Below, piece after piece: positions 23,072-30,839 of a DNA stretch of 35,119 bases. Source of the stretch: an uncultured Eubacteriales bacterium. GTDB lineage: Bacteria > Bacillota > Clostridia > Oscillospirales > Oscillospiraceae. The DNA lies in NCBI GenBank assembly GCA_900545515.1, contig UQZA01000026.1:1-35119 (forward strand), read 5' to 3'. Position numbers and translations under genes: made by a program. Below the pieces are notes generated by a model. That model was not told the DNA's origin and ran no database searches. It saw only the letters and a list, made by a program, of their open reading frames with translations. Within the stretch, counting starts at the first letter, position 1. Each line of letters begins with the position of its first letter.

Positions 23072-24226
23072 ATGGAAGGACACCGCGCTTGGATTGCGTT
23101 AAATCTGGAGCACCTCCGGCACAATGTAGCGGCCCTACAGGCTCTGCTGCCCCCAGGCTGCCGCCTCATGCCGGTGGTCAAGGCCAACGCCTACGGCCAC
23201 GGCGCTGTGCCCATAGCCCAGGCCCTGAGCCGCCTGGGCATCCGGTCCTTTTGCGTGGCCACGGCGGAGGAGGGAGCGGAGCTGCGGCGGCATCACATCC
23301 CGGGAGACATTTTGATTTTGGGCTTCACCCCTGTGGAGGAGCTCTCCCTGGTCCGGCGATACGACCTGATTCAGACTGTGGTAGACTGGGACTATGCCAG
23401 GCAGCTGAGCCGTCTGGGCGCTCCCATTCGCGTTCATGTGGCCGTTGACACCGGCATGCACCGGCTGGGGGAGCGGTGGGAAAATCTGGAACGCATCTGG
23501 GCCATATTCTCCATGGAGCACCTCCAGGTGGAGGGGATGTTCACCCACCTGTGTGCCGACGACACAGACAAGCCCCAGGACCGTGCCTTCACTGCAGCCC
23601 AGGCAAGGGCCTTTGAACTGGTGGTCCGGCAATTGCATGAGCGGGGGATCCGTCCCCCTAAAATCCACCTCCTGGGCAGCTACGGGCTTCTCAATTACCC
23701 CTTCCTGGGCGGGGATTACGCCCGGGTAGGCATGGCCCTGTACGGCGTGCTCAGCACCGGGGAAGATACCCGGCGCTGGGGAGCCCAGCTGCGGCCGGTG
23801 CTGTCCCTTCACGCCAGGCTCTCCACCCTGCGGACCCTATATCCGGGGGAGCATGCAGGCTACGGTCTGGATTTCACCGCGCAAAGAGAAACGCGCATGG
23901 CCGCCCTGACCATCGGCTACGCCGACGGCCTCCCCCGCGCCCTCGGCTCCGGCGTTGGCAGCGTGCTCATCCATGGCAGACGCGCCCCCATTCTGGGCAG
24001 AATCTGCATGGATCAGACCCTGGTAGACGTCACAGAGATTCCGGAAGCCCGGGCCGGGGACACCGCCGTTCTCCTGGGCGCTTCCGGTCAGGAGGTGATC
24101 TCTGCCTGCGACGTCGCCAGACAGGCCGGCACCATCGCCAATGAAATCCTAAGCCGCCTGGGTCCCCGCCTGGAGCGCCAGACCGTCTGCGAACCCGTCC
24201 CCCAAAGGGCATATGTCCACAGCTAG
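23072..24226 (+). CDS. vanT: VanT-like serine/alanine racemase, soluble
   Basis: PLP-dependent racemase of 384 residues, alanine racemase fold. PLP lysine K37 (PVVKANAYGHG), second catalytic base Y264 (HAGYGLDF), C-terminal barrel with GRICMDQTLVDV. Near the end the motif reads AGTIANEILSRLG: Asn357 stands where ordinary alanine racemases have Tyr (Tyr354 of the Geobacillus enzyme). Asn here is the known mark of VanT serine racemases. Unlike VanT, the protein has no N-terminal membrane domain for serine uptake. ATG 23072 follows AAGGGAG by eight bases; the GTG nine bases upstream is less likely. It should supply D-Ser to the ligase two genes upstream. Low-level alanine racemisation remains possible. 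Confidence 0.9.
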   Translation: MEGHRAWIALNLEHLRHNVAALQALLPPGCRLMPVVKANAYGHGAVPIAQALSRLGIRSFCVATAEEGAELRRHHIPGDILILGFTPVEELSLVRRYDLIQTVVDWDYARQLSRLGAPIRVHVAVDTGMHRLGERWENLERIWAIFSMEHLQVEGMFTHLCADDTDKPQDRAFTAAQARAFELVVRQLHERGIRPPKIHLLGSYGLLNYPFLGGDYARVGMALYGVLSTGEDTRRWGAQLRPVLSLHARLSTLRTLYPGEHAGYGLDFTAQRETRMAALTIGYADGLPRALGSGVGSVLIHGRRAPILGRICMDQTLVDVTEIPEARAGDTAVLLGASGQEVISACDVARQAGTIANEILSRLGPRLERQTVCEPVPQRAYVHS

Positions 24227-24260
24227 GGTGCGCACCGTTCAGCGTTCAACATGCAGCTAT

Positions 24261-24290
24261 GTAGGGCGCGGCCTCCCGGACGCACCCTAC
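24261..24290. repeat. GTAGGG...CCCTAC palindromic repeat
   Basis: GTAGGG (24261-24266) and CCCTAC (24285-24290) enclose GC-rich CGCGGCCTCCCGGACGCA. It is of the same style as the units at 24332-24362 and 29327-29355. From memory such GTAGGGGCG-type units are common between genes in gut Clostridia. Confidence 0.5.
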
Positions 24291-24331
24291 GCCCTCAGAT
24301 GGGCAAACGCGGAAATCACCATAGTACACCC

Positions 24332-24362
24332 TTGCAGGGGCGCACCGTGTGCGCCCCTGCAA
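24332..24362. repeat. perfect 14-base palindromic repeat unit
   Basis: TTGCAGGGGCGCAC (24332-24345) and GTGCGCCCCTGCAA (24349-24362), loop CGT. It is a perfect hairpin without a T-tract, so it is not a typical terminator, and it belongs with the neighbouring GTAGGG-type repeat. Confidence 0.65.
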
Positions 24363-24564
24363 CACCTTTGCGCTACCTTGACTGCTCCCAGCGTTCACCT
24401 GAGCTCCACACACGCTTGCAAAAGGAATCCCCTTGTCCAAGACAGACGGAACAAATACCCAGCGCCGTGCATACAATCCCTCCCGGGGGGTGCTGCAGAG
24501 GGGCTGTCGGAATCCACCCGCTTTTCCAGCTGCCTCCTTGTACGTTTCCCTGCCCCAAATTTGG

Positions 24565-24588
24565 GAAATTGTGAAAATTTACAATTTC
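24565..24588 (+). promoter_or_regulatory. operator-like inverted repeat upstream of the activator gene
   Basis: GAAATTGT-N8-ACAATTTC, a perfect 8-base inverted repeat ending 17 bases before the -35 box. TTGTGAAAATTTACAA is reminiscent of a Rex redox site but is two bases too short between half-sites. Confidence 0.4.
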
Positions 24589-24605
24589 TTTCCAAATCGC
24601 TCCTC

Positions 24606-24633
24606 TTGCAATTGAAACGGAACGTGGTATACT
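24606..24633 (+). promoter_or_regulatory. promoter of the dehydratase-activator fusion gene
   Basis: TTGCAA (24606-24611), 16-base spacer, TATACT (24628-24633), then GAGG eight bases before ATG 24670. Confidence 0.7.
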
Positions 24634-24669
24634 TTCATGTAGAAAAATAGCGAAATTGAGGTTTTTAGC

Positions 24670-27600
24670 ATGGGTAACTGTTTCCCTGCGGGGATTGACA
24701 TCGGCTCCACCACGGTGAAGCTGGTGATTTTAGATACAAACGGGCAGATTCTTTTTGGGCAATACCGCCGCCACCGGGCCCATACCCAGGAAACCCTGGC
24801 CCAGCTTCTGAGGGAAGCCAGGCAGCAGCTGGGCCCCTGCAGCCTGCGGGTGGGGATCACCGGCTCCGGCTCCATGAATCTGGGCAAGGCCATGGACATT
24901 GGCTTCGTCCAAGAGGTGGTGGCCGTGGCTTCCAGTTTGGAGCGGGTGGCGCCCCAAACCGACGTGGCCATTGAACTGGGGGGCGAAGACGCCAAAATCA
25001 TCTATTTCCGGGGCGGCCTGGAGCAGCGGATGAACGGCGTGTGTGCCGGCGGCACCGGCTCCTTCATCGACCAGATGGCCTCCCTGTTGCAAACTGACGC
25101 CACAGGTCTGAACCGGGAGGCCGCCAGCTACCGGGAAATTTACCCCATTGCCGCCCGGTGCGGCGTCTTTGCCAAGTCGGATATTCAGCCCCTCATCAAT
25201 GAAGGGGCAACCCTGCCGGACCTGGCCGCCTCCATCTTCCAGGCCGTGGTGAACCAGACCATTTCCGGCCTGGCCTGCGGCAAGCCCATCCGGGGCTGCG
25301 TGGCCTTTTTGGGCGGCCCCCTCCACTTCCTGCCGGAGCTGAAGAAGGCCTTCATCCGCACCCTGCATCTCACACCGGAAAACGTGGTGGACCCGGAAAA
25401 TTCCCACCTCTTCGCCGCCATGGGCGCTGCCCTGGAATCCGGTGAGGCGGAGCCCCGCTCCCTGGACGGACTCATCTCCCAGCTGGAGCAGGGGGTGCAA
25501 ATGGCCTTTGAGCTGAAGCGGCTACCTCCCCTCTTCCAGAGTCAGGAGGAATATCGCGTCTTCCAGGCCCGCCACAGCCGGGCCAGGGTACAGACCGCCC
25601 CTCTGGAGCGCTACCGGGGAAATTGCTACCTGGGCATCGACGCCGGGTCCACCACCACCAAGCTGGCTTTGGTCGGCCAGGAGGGGGAGCTCCTGTGGTC
25701 CTTCTACGCGGGCAATCAAGGCTCGCCCATCCAGACCGCCATCCGGGCCATGGGTCAGCTGCAGCAAAAGCTGCCGCCGGAGGCTAAAATTCTCCGCACC
25801 TGCTCCACCGGCTACGGCGAGACCCTGCTGAAGTCCGCCTTCTGCCTGGACGAGGGGGAGGTGGAGACCATCGCCCACTACCAGGCCGCCGCCTTCTTCG
25901 ATCCGGAGGTGGACTGCATTCTGGACATCGGCGGTCAGGACATGAAATGCATCAAAATCCGGAACCACTCCGTAGACACCATTCTCCTGAATGAGGCCTG
26001 CTCCTCCGGCTGCGGCTCCTTCCTTGAAAACTTTGCCAATTCCCTGGGCTACACCGCCGCCCAGTTCGCCCAGGAGGCTCTCTTTGCCTCCAATCCCATC
26101 GATTTGGGCACCCGCTGCACCGTATTTATGAACTCCAACGTGAAGCAGGCTCAGAAGGAGGGGGCGTCCCTCCAGGACATTTCCGCCGGTCTTGCCTACT
26201 CCGTCATCAAAAACGCCCTGTATAAGGTGATCAAGCTGGCCGACGCCAGGGATCTGGGCCGCCACGTGGTGGTCCAGGGCGGCACCTTCTACAACCAGGC
26301 GGTACTGCGGGCCTTTGAGCGCATCGCCGGAGTGGAGGCCATTTGCCCCGACATCGCCGGTATCATGGGCGCCTTTGGCGCAGCCCTCATCGCCCGGGAC
26401 CGGTATCAGGGGCAGCAAAGCACCATGCTCCCCATTCCGGAAATCCTGGCCCTTACCTACACCACCGCCACCACCCGCTGCGGCGGCTGCTCCAACCGCT
26501 GTATGCTCACCATCAATCAATTCCCCGGCGGCCGCCGCCACGTCACCGGCAACCGGTGTGAGAAGGGCCTGGGCGGCGGCGTCTCCCAGGACAAGGGGCC
26601 CAATGTGGTGGACTACAAGCTGGAGCGCATGTTCGCCTACCCGCCTGTGCCCGTTGACCAGGCCCCCAGAGGCCGGATTGGCATCCCCCGGGTTCTCAAT
26701 ATGTACGAAAATTACCCATTCTGGGCCACCTTTTTCCGCCTCCTGGGCTTCTCCGTGGTGCTCTCCCCCCGATCCACCCGGAAAATCTATGAGCTGGGCA
26801 TGGAGTCCATCCCCTCCGAGTCCGAGTGCTACCCCGCCAAGCTGGCCCACGGCCATGTACAGTGGCTGGTAAATCAAGGAATCCAAACCATTTTCCACCC
26901 CTGTGTCTTTTACGAACACCAGGAGACCCCAGGAGCGCAGAATCATTACAATTGTCCCATCGTGGTATCCTATCCCGAAAACCTAAAAAACAATGTAGAC
27001 GCCGTCACAGAGGGCGGCATCCACTACATACGTCCCTTCATCGCCATGACCGACGAACGCACCGCCGCCGCCCGGCTGGAGCGGCTGTGCCGGGAAACCT
27101 GGGGCATCCCCAGTGCAGAAACCCGCCGGGCTGTCCACGCCGCCTGGAACGAGCAGCGCCGGGCGAAGGAGGACGTGCGGGCCAAGGGCCGGGAGGCCCT
27201 CCAGTGGATGGAGGAGCACCGCCGCCGGGGCATCGTCCTGGCAGGCCGCCCCTATCACATAGACCCGGAGATCCACCACGGCATCCCCCAGCTCATCGCC
27301 TCCTATGGCCTGGCGGTCCTCACCGAGGATTCCATTCCCGTGGATTTCACCCCTGGGCGGCCCCTTCGGGCCAATGACCAGTGGGTTTACCACTCCCGGC
27401 TCTACACTGCGGCGGAGTTTGTCCGGACCCGGAAGGACCTGGAGCTCATCCAGCTCAATTCCTTTGGCTGCGGTCTGGACGCGGTAACCACAGACCAGGT
27501 GGCGGAGATTTTGGAGGCCAGCGGCAAGCTGTACACCGTCCTCAAAATTGACGAGGTGTCCAACCTGGGCGCGGCCCGAATTCGGGTCCGGAGCTTGCTC

Positions 27601-28935
27601 GCCGCTATGAACATGCGGGCCCGCCAAGGCATGGTTCCCCATCCCCAGCCGGTCCCCTACCGCCGGACCGTATACACCCGGCAGATGCAGCAGGAGGGCT
27701 GGACCATTCTGGCGCCCCAGATGTCCCCCATCCATTTCTCCCTCCTGCAGCCGGTGTTCCGGCGCCATGGATACCACGTGGAAATCCTGGATAATGACAA
27801 CCGGGCAGCCATTGACACGGGGCTCAAATTTGTCAACAACGACGCCTGCTTCCCCTCCATCACCGTGGTGGGGCAGATCATGAGCGCCATTACCTCCGGG
27901 AAGTATGACACCGATCACCTGGCCGTCCTCATGACCCAAACCGGCGGCTGCTGCCGGGCCAGCAACTACGTGGGCTTCATCCGCCGGGCTTTGGATAAGG
28001 CGGGGCTGTCTCACATTCCTGTCATCTCCCTCAACGCCAACGGCATGGAAAAGAACCCCGGCTTCCGGTTTACGGTACCCCTGATCCTGGACGCCGCCCG
28101 GGCCTTGGTATATGGGGACCTGTTCATGCGCTGCCTGTACCGGGTCCGTCCCTACGAGCGCACCCCCGGCAGCGCCAACGCCCTGCACCGGTCCTGGGAG
28201 AAGCGCTGCATCGATTCCCTCACCGGTCCCCACTCCGGCCGGGAGTTTCCCACCCTCTGCCGTCAGATTGTGGAGGATTTCGACGCCTTCCCCATAGACG
28301 AAGCCCTGCGCAAGCCCCGGGTCGGGGTGGTGGGGGAAATTCTGGTGAAGTACATGCCTCTTGCCAACAACCACCTGGTGGACCTGCTGGAGCAGGAGGG
28401 GGCGGAGGCCATTGTGCCGGACCTCATGGACTTCCTGAATTACTGCGTCTACAATGCCGGGTACAAGCACGAATTTCTGGGCGGCACCTGGCGCAGCGCC
28501 AAGGTGGGAGACCTGGCGGTGAAGGCCATTGCCAGGATTCGCCGGCCTGCCATCCAGGCCCTGAAGGCCAGCCGGCGCTTTGACCCGCCCCTGCCCATTG
28601 CCCAGGTGGCGGAGTACGCCAAGCCCTTTTTGTCCGTGGGCAACCAGTACGGCGAGGGGTGGTTCCTCACTGGCGAAATGGTGGAGCTGATCCACTCCGG
28701 CGCGCCTAACATCGTCTGCATCCAGCCCTTCGCCTGCCTGCCCAACCATGTGGTGGGAAAGGGCGTCATCAAGCTTCTGCGGAAGACCTTCCCCCAGGCC
28801 AACATCGTGGCCGTGGACTACGACCCCGGCGCTTCCGAGGTTAACCAGCTCAACCGCATTAAGCTGATGCTGGCCACCGCCAGGAAAAACCTGACGGCCA
28901 GCGCCCAAACCCCGGACCCCGTCTCCCTTTCCTAG
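24670..28935 (+). CDS. 2-hydroxyacyl-CoA dehydratase activator fusion (BadF/BcrA ATPases + DUF2229 + dehydratase-like)
   Basis: A 1421-residue multidomain protein. Two ASKHA ATPase domains of the BadF/BadG/BcrA/BcrD type come first. Domain 1 (about 1-260) has GIDIGSTTVKL and a cluster loop VCAGGTGSFID; domain 2 (about 318-580) has GIDAGSTTTKL and ACSSGCGSFLEN. Each loop Cys would help bridge a shared [4Fe-4S] cluster. A TRCGGCSNRCML segment (about 602-613) follows, then a DUF2229 part (SIPSESECYPAKLAHGH, about 717-733), and a long C-terminal region resembling dehydratase subunits, with TQTGGCCRASNYVGF and QPFACLPNHVVGKG. Such fusions use ATP to drive electrons onto low-potential clusters (compare double-cubane cluster proteins). 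Start ATG has GAGG upstream. It stands alone with no acyl-CoA dehydratase genes nearby, so its redox partner is unknown. It implies strict anaerobiosis. Confidence 0.9.
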   Translation: MGNCFPAGIDIGSTTVKLVILDTNGQILFGQYRRHRAHTQETLAQLLREARQQLGPCSLRVGITGSGSMNLGKAMDIGFVQEVVAVASSLERVAPQTDVAIELGGEDAKIIYFRGGLEQRMNGVCAGGTGSFIDQMASLLQTDATGLNREAASYREIYPIAARCGVFAKSDIQPLINEGATLPDLAASIFQAVVNQTISGLACGKPIRGCVAFLGGPLHFLPELKKAFIRTLHLTPENVVDPENSHLFAAMGAALESGEAEPRSLDGLISQLEQGVQMAFELKRLPPLFQSQEEYRVFQARHSRARVQTAPLERYRGNCYLGIDAGSTTTKLALVGQEGELLWSFYAGNQGSPIQTAIRAMGQLQQKLPPEAKILRTCSTGYGETLLKSAFCLDEGEVETIAHYQAAAFFDPEVDCILDIGGQDMKCIKIRNHSVDTILLNEACSSGCGSFLENFANSLGYTAAQFAQEALFASNPIDLGTRCTVFMNSNVKQAQKEGASLQDISAGLAYSVIKNALYKVIKLADARDLGRHVVVQGGTFYNQAVLRAFERIAGVEAICPDIAGIMGAFGAALIARDRYQGQQSTMLPIPEILALTYTTATTRCGGCSNRCMLTINQFPGGRRHVTGNRCEKGLGGGVSQDKGPNVVDYKLERMFAYPPVPVDQAPRGRIGIPRVLNMYENYPFWATFFRLLGFSVVLSPRSTRKIYELGMESIPSESECYPAKLAHGHVQWLVNQGIQTIFHPCVFYEHQETPGAQNHYNCPIVVSYPENLKNNVDAVTEGGIHYIRPFIAMTDERTAAARLERLCRETWGIPSAETRRAVHAAWNEQRRAKEDVRAKGREALQWMEEHRRRGIVLAGRPYHIDPEIHHGIPQLIASYGLAVLTEDSIPVDFTPGRPLRANDQWVYHSRLYTAAEFVRTRKDLELIQLNSFGCGLDAVTTDQVAEILEASGKLYTVLKIDEVSNLGAARIRVRSLLAAMNMRARQGMVPHPQPVPYRRTVYTRQMQQEGWTILAPQMSPIHFSLLQPVFRRHGYHVEILDNDNRAAIDTGLKFVNNDACFPSITVVGQIMSAITSGKYDTDHLAVLMTQTGGCCRASNYVGFIRRALDKAGLSHIPVISLNANGMEKNPGFRFTVPLILDAARALVYGDLFMRCLYRVRPYERTPGSANALHRSWEKRCIDSLTGPHSGREFPTLCRQIVEDFDAFPIDEALRKPRVGVVGEILVKYMPLANNHLVDLLEQEGAEAIVPDLMDFLNYCVYNAGYKHEFLGGTWRSAKVGDLAVKAIARIRRPAIQALKASRRFDPPLPIAQVAEYAKPFLSVGNQYGEGWFLTGEMVELIHSGAPNIVCIQPFACLPNHVVGKGVIKLLRKTFPQANIVAVDYDPGASEVNQLNRIKLMLATARKNLTASAQTPDPVSLS

Positions 28936-28976
28936 CCCATGCATCCGCTGAAGCCCCCTGACTGAGCCGCAAAACA

Positions 28977-29017
28977 CCCGCTCCACAGCCGCCTCTCCAG
29001 GCAACCTGTGGAGCGGG
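28977..29017. other. 12-base hairpin after the activator gene
   Basis: CCCGCTCCACAG (28977-28988) pairs perfectly with CTGTGGAGCGGG (29006-29017), loop of 17. It lies about 40 bases past the stop. The lack of a T-tract makes it a doubtful terminator but it may stabilise the mRNA 3' end. Confidence 0.5.
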
Positions 29018-29034
29018 GCATCCAGGCGCCCAGC

Positions 29035-29223
29035 ATGAAGGTTTTTATCCGGCTTCTAAATGCCCCTGAAATTTCTGCCGGTTCCGTGCTCCGCCACAAG
29101 GTCCTTTCTAGGAAGGAGCATGTCTTCGACGAAATGGCCCAAAAGCTGGAGCATGTAACTCCGAAGCAGCGAAAAGCAGCGTGGGATATCCTGGATGCTG
29201 ATATTAAAAATCTGGACTCATGA
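29035..29223 (+). CDS. small hypothetical protein or gene remnant
   Basis: A 62-residue frame from ATG 29035 (MKVFIRLLNAPEIS...), or 71 from GTG 29008, which falls inside the hairpin arm at 29006-29017. The product is mainly helical and charged (EHVFDEMAQKLEHVTPKQRK, then AAWDILDADIKNLDS), without membrane segments or a motif I recognise. No convincing ribosome binding site precedes either start. The base composition is more AT-rich than the flanking genes, and a strong terminator follows within about 25 bases. It is either a genuine small protein read through from the activator gene or the tail of a decayed gene. I cannot name a function. Confidence 0.35.
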   Translation: MKVFIRLLNAPEISAGSVLRHKVLSRKEHVFDEMAQKLEHVTPKQRKAAWDILDADIKNLDS

Positions 29224-29242
29224 GCCCGCAAGCTGTTGAGCC

Positions 29243-29292
29243 GAAAAAAGGGCGTGCTGCAAAACAGGTCATCTTGCAACACGCTCTTTTTC
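29243..29292. terminator. bidirectional terminator
   Basis: GCGTG-C-TGCAA (29252-29262) pairs with TTGCA-A-CACGC (29274-29284), extended by an A-run before (GAAAAAAG) and CTTTTTC after. It has T-tracts on both strands, so it can end the plus-strand activator/small ORF transcript and the minus-strand NUDIX transcript. Confidence 0.75.
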
Positions 29293-29326
29293 AGCCAGTT
29301 CATCGCGCAGGGGCATGCAGAGACTC

Positions 29327-29355
29327 TGTAGGGGCACACCTTGCGGGCCTCTACA
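29327..29355. repeat. degenerate GTAGGGGC palindromic repeat
   Basis: TGTAGGGGC (from 29327) and GCCTCTACA (to 29355) are inverted copies with one mismatch. It is the third member of the GTAGGG-type repeat group in the window. Confidence 0.45.
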
Positions 29356-29439
29356 GGGTTGGACCGTAGCTCCCCCCTGTCCCCGAAGCGCAGGGAGCTC
29401 GTCGGAGCGGTACGCGTATGTGCCGGGGGAGCGGCGCTT

Positions 29440-29910
29440 TCACACCCTTAGAGGCTTTCCATTGAGGGCTGCATAGGTCAGGCGCTCTCCGGTGTAGGAC
29501 AGCTTCAGGGAGAAGAATGGAACCTTCTTCCACATCAGGTCCAGGAAAATCCGGTCCCCCTCCCATTTGGGGAGCTGATCCAAAAACTCCCGGTCCACCC
29601 ACTGCAGATCTCCCTCGTCACAGGTCCGGAGGTCTCCGGTGAAGCCCTCCGCCTGGAACAGGTGCATATACTCCCCCTCCCAGGTATCCGACACAAAGGT
29701 CACCAGGCCGCAGTACCGGAAGTCTGTCAGGGTCAGGCCGGTCTCCTCCCAGGCCTCCCGGAGCAGGCACTCCTCAGGGCTCTCCCCCTCCTCGCACTTG
29801 CCGCCAATGCCGATCCACTTGTCATGATTCAGGTCATGCTCCTTTTTGACCCGGTGGAGCATCAGAACCTGGTCCCCCTGGGTGATGTAGCACAGCGTCG
29901 TATTCTTCAC
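29440..29910 (-). CDS. NUDIX hydrolase (MutT / 8-oxo-dGTPase-like)
   Basis: The 156-residue protein contains a full Nudix box, GGKCEEGESPEECLLREAWEETGL split at about residues 36-59, with the G-x5-E-x7-R-E-x2-E-E-x-G pattern that binds Mg2+ and cleaves nucleoside diphosphate linkages. The preceding DKWIGIGG and the C-terminal layout (WEGDRIFLDLMWKKVPFF) match the 8-oxo-dGTP diphosphatase/YtkD-like branch common in Clostridia. The substrate is inferred, not shown. The start is GTG 29910, overlapping the lipid kinase stop by four bases (GTGA), after AAGGGGGCGG; so the two genes are translated together. The bidirectional hairpin at 29243-29292 lies about 150 bases downstream. Confidence 0.9.
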   Translation of the reverse strand: MKNTTLCYITQGDQVLMLHRVKKEHDLNHDKWIGIGGKCEEGESPEECLLREAWEETGLTLTDFRYCGLVTFVSDTWEGEYMHLFQAEGFTGDLRTCDEGDLQWVDREFLDQLPKWEGDRIFLDLMWKKVPFFSLKLSYTGERLTYAALNGKPLRV

Positions 29911-30803
29911 ACCACCGCCCCCTTCTGAATCAGCCGGATGGCCCGGTGAAGGTTCTCCACCTCCACGGTCTCATGGCCCTCCTCCTTCTCCCCGTCCAGG
30001 GTCCAGGGCATTTCGGGGTTGGCCGTCACCGTAAGGCAGCTGGCGCTGCAGAAGGTGAGCATAGGGGTGTCATACCGCTGCCCGGTCAGGGCCTGGATGC
30101 AGCCCATGAGCTCCACAGCATCCTTGGGCGGGCGGATCAGCATCAGTTCAAACTTTCCGTCCTGCATGTCCACCACGCTGGGGTCCAGGGTCAAAATGCC
30201 TCCCACAGAGGTGGAGTTGCTGATGGCGCCGAAAATATAATCTCCCTCAAAGCTGCCGCTGTCTGTTTGAAATGCCACATGCTCCTTGGGAATCTGGAAC
30301 AGCTCCTTGGCCCCCTGGAGCACATAAGCCACATGTCCCAGGGCATTTTTCACGCTCTGGGGCGTGGAATAGGAGGCCTTGGTAAAGGCCCCGAAGGAGG
30401 CCACGTAGGAAAAATACCGGTCCCCAAATCGTCCCACGTCATAGGGCACGGGATCTCCGTCCACAATCACCTGGGCCGCCTGAAGCACGTTGGTGGGCAG
30501 CTTCAGGGAATTGGCAAAGTCGTTGGTGCTGCCGCAGGGAATATAGCCCAGAGGCAAGTCCAATCCGCTGCGCAGAAGGCCCGTCACCGTCTCATTGAAG
30601 GTGCCGTCTCCACCGGCACAGACCACCAGATCCGCACGTCCGGCCATGGCCTCCACAGCCCGGGCCCCGTCCCCGGGACCGGCAGTCATGTGGACCGTCA
30701 CCTCATAGCCCCGGCCATTGAACAGGGACAAAATATCCGTCAGGAACCGGTTGGCCCGCCGCATACCGGCGTAGGGATTCATCACAAAAAGCAGCTTTTT
30801 CAC
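29907..30803 (-). CDS. diacylglycerol/lipid kinase family protein
   Basis: A 298-residue member of the DagK/YegS/LCB5 lipid kinase family, which phosphorylates diacylglycerol or related lipids at the inner membrane face, recycling DAG released by wall and teichoic-acid synthesis. Marks: NPYAGMRRA near residue 9, the ATP-binding GGDGTFNETVTGLL (about 63-76), IPCGSTNDFANSL (about 88-100), and later YIFGAISNSTSVGGIL with a C-terminal TVTANPEMPWTLDGEKEE segment, typical of DgkB-like proteins. The start is GTG 30803, eight bases after AAGGAGG. The downstream NUDIX gene overlaps by four bases. Substrate preference cannot be read from the sequence. Confidence 0.92.
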   Translation of the reverse strand: MKKLLFVMNPYAGMRRANRFLTDILSLFNGRGYEVTVHMTAGPGDGARAVEAMAGRADLVVCAGGDGTFNETVTGLLRSGLDLPLGYIPCGSTNDFANSLKLPTNVLQAAQVIVDGDPVPYDVGRFGDRYFSYVASFGAFTKASYSTPQSVKNALGHVAYVLQGAKELFQIPKEHVAFQTDSGSFEGDYIFGAISNSTSVGGILTLDPSVVDMQDGKFELMLIRPPKDAVELMGCIQALTGQRYDTPMLTFCSASCLTVTANPEMPWTLDGEKEEGHETVEVENLHRAIRLIQKGAVV

Positions 30804-30839
30804 AGCGCCCTCCTCCTTTTCAAAACCTGTGGGGAACCG

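Larger units (their letters stand above)
24227..24605. other. intergenic stretch with palindromic repeats, no gene seen
   Basis: About 440 bases separate the racemase from the next gene. After the palindrome GGTGCGCACC (24228-24237) come two GTAGGG/GCAGGGG-type hairpins (listed separately), then unremarkable sequence and, from about 24550, an AT-rich regulatory part. No terminator with a T-tract is evident after the racemase. Open frames crossing it lack ribosome sites and family features. Confidence 0.6.

Noticed and set aside
24565..24588. Rex binding site
   Set aside because: The half-sites TTGT and ACAA are separated by 8 bases rather than the 10 expected, so it is reported only as an operator-like repeat.
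26983..29004. 673-residue minus-strand open frame
   Set aside because: Antisense shadow of the activator fusion, rich in Gly, His, Val and Gln as expected from mirrored codons.
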